A DNA stretch of 12,844 bases from Nitrososphaeraceae archaeon (lineage in GTDB: Archaea; Thermoproteota; Nitrososphaeria; Nitrososphaerales; Nitrososphaeraceae): assembly GCA_029240395.1 (NCBI GenBank), contig JAREAJ010000019.1, positions 1 through 12,844 of the forward strand. The letters are read 5' to 3'. The first letter of the stretch is position 1, and the number at the start of each line of letters is the position of its first letter. Positions 12,733 through 12,844 of the stretch are shown one piece after another. The translations under genes and the position numbers were made by a program. The notes beneath the pieces are model-generated. The model had not been told where the DNA came from and searched no databases. It worked only from the letters and a program-made list of their open reading frames with translations.

Positions 12733-12844
12733 ATTGCCATGTGTCTAGGGTGGCAATACTTGCCGCTAAGCGCATTTTTAAGGCAAACTTAACCGGAAGT
12801 ATACTACTTTAAATGGGTTGCAGCTATCAAGATCTCCCATGGCA
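12733..12844. promoter_or_regulatory. Half-site repeats and possible start of a divergent gene at the right edge
   Basis: ATTGCCA (12733-12739) and TGGCAAT (12751-12757) form a perfect 7-bp inverted repeat with an 11-bp spacer. TTGCC (12760-12764) and GGCAA (12782-12786) add two more half-sites. On the plus strand ATTTTTAAGG (12774-12783) or AGTATACTAC could serve a gene starting at ATG 12813 or ATG 12839. The window ends too soon to identify it. Confidence 0.35.

Noticed and set aside
1-12844. CRISPR arrays, insertion sequences, defence islands or prophage genes
   Set aside because: No regularly spaced repeats, transposase motifs, integrase or terminal repeats were seen; all clear genes are chromosomal housekeeping or metabolic genes.

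Overview
The window looks like chromosomal DNA of a mesophilic ammonia-oxidising thaumarchaeon, probably of the soil (Nitrososphaera-like) type. It carries archaeal-type information genes: the termination factor FttA/aCPSF1, a tRNA-splicing endonuclease, ribosomal protein S30e, a stand-alone TRAM protein and a tRNA-Trp broken by two introns. It also has an Amt ammonium transporter. Most genes have their own TATA-like box about 25-30 nt ahead of, or just before, the start codon (leaderless or very short leaders), and TTG starts are common. No amo genes are present, so ammonia oxidation is inferred. The lineage call comes from gene content and my reading of the proteins, not from a search.

Layout. 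1-400: tRNA-Trp (minus strand) with a canonical anticodon-loop intron and a second intron in the T-loop, then a spacer with a perfect 19-bp palindrome. 396-656: a small winged-helix regulator. 866-2932: FttA/aCPSF1, followed by a 47-aa C2H2-type zinc-finger protein (2999-3142). 3562-5732: a divergent pair, a TauE/SafE-family membrane protein (minus) and the Amt ammonium transporter (plus), sharing a promoter region of about 170 bp. 5733-6106: spacer with a possible 30-aa protein and a hairpin. 6107-7120: homoserine dehydrogenase. 7121-7535: spacer with a possible gene remnant. 7536-8135: tRNA-splicing endonuclease, tail-to-tail with a 211-aa protein of unknown function (8172-8807). 9149-10954: a 601-aa tandem short-chain dehydrogenase/reductase (SDR) protein, colinear with the reductase half of Chloroflexus bifunctional malonyl-CoA reductase. 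11189-11461: TRAM-domain protein. 11547-12684: L-aspartate dehydrogenase (NAD synthesis) downstream of ribosomal protein S30e. The right edge is a probable divergent promoter region with repeated TTGCC/GGCAA half-sites.

How the parts fit. The genes are mostly single transcription units rather than one operon. Themes are RNA processing and gene expression (tRNA-Trp, EndA, FttA, TRAM, S30e), nitrogen uptake (Amt), aspartate-family and NAD metabolism (Hom, NadX), and possibly the 3-hydroxypropionate arm of autotrophic carbon fixation (tandem SDR). The two most notable items are the tandem SDR protein, whose first domain keeps the Mcr-like layout but has Gln where the catalytic Lys of YxxxK is expected, and the doubly interrupted tRNA-Trp, whose T-loop intron folds into a bulge-helix-bulge-like structure. 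A candidate enzyme for removing both introns is encoded in the same window.
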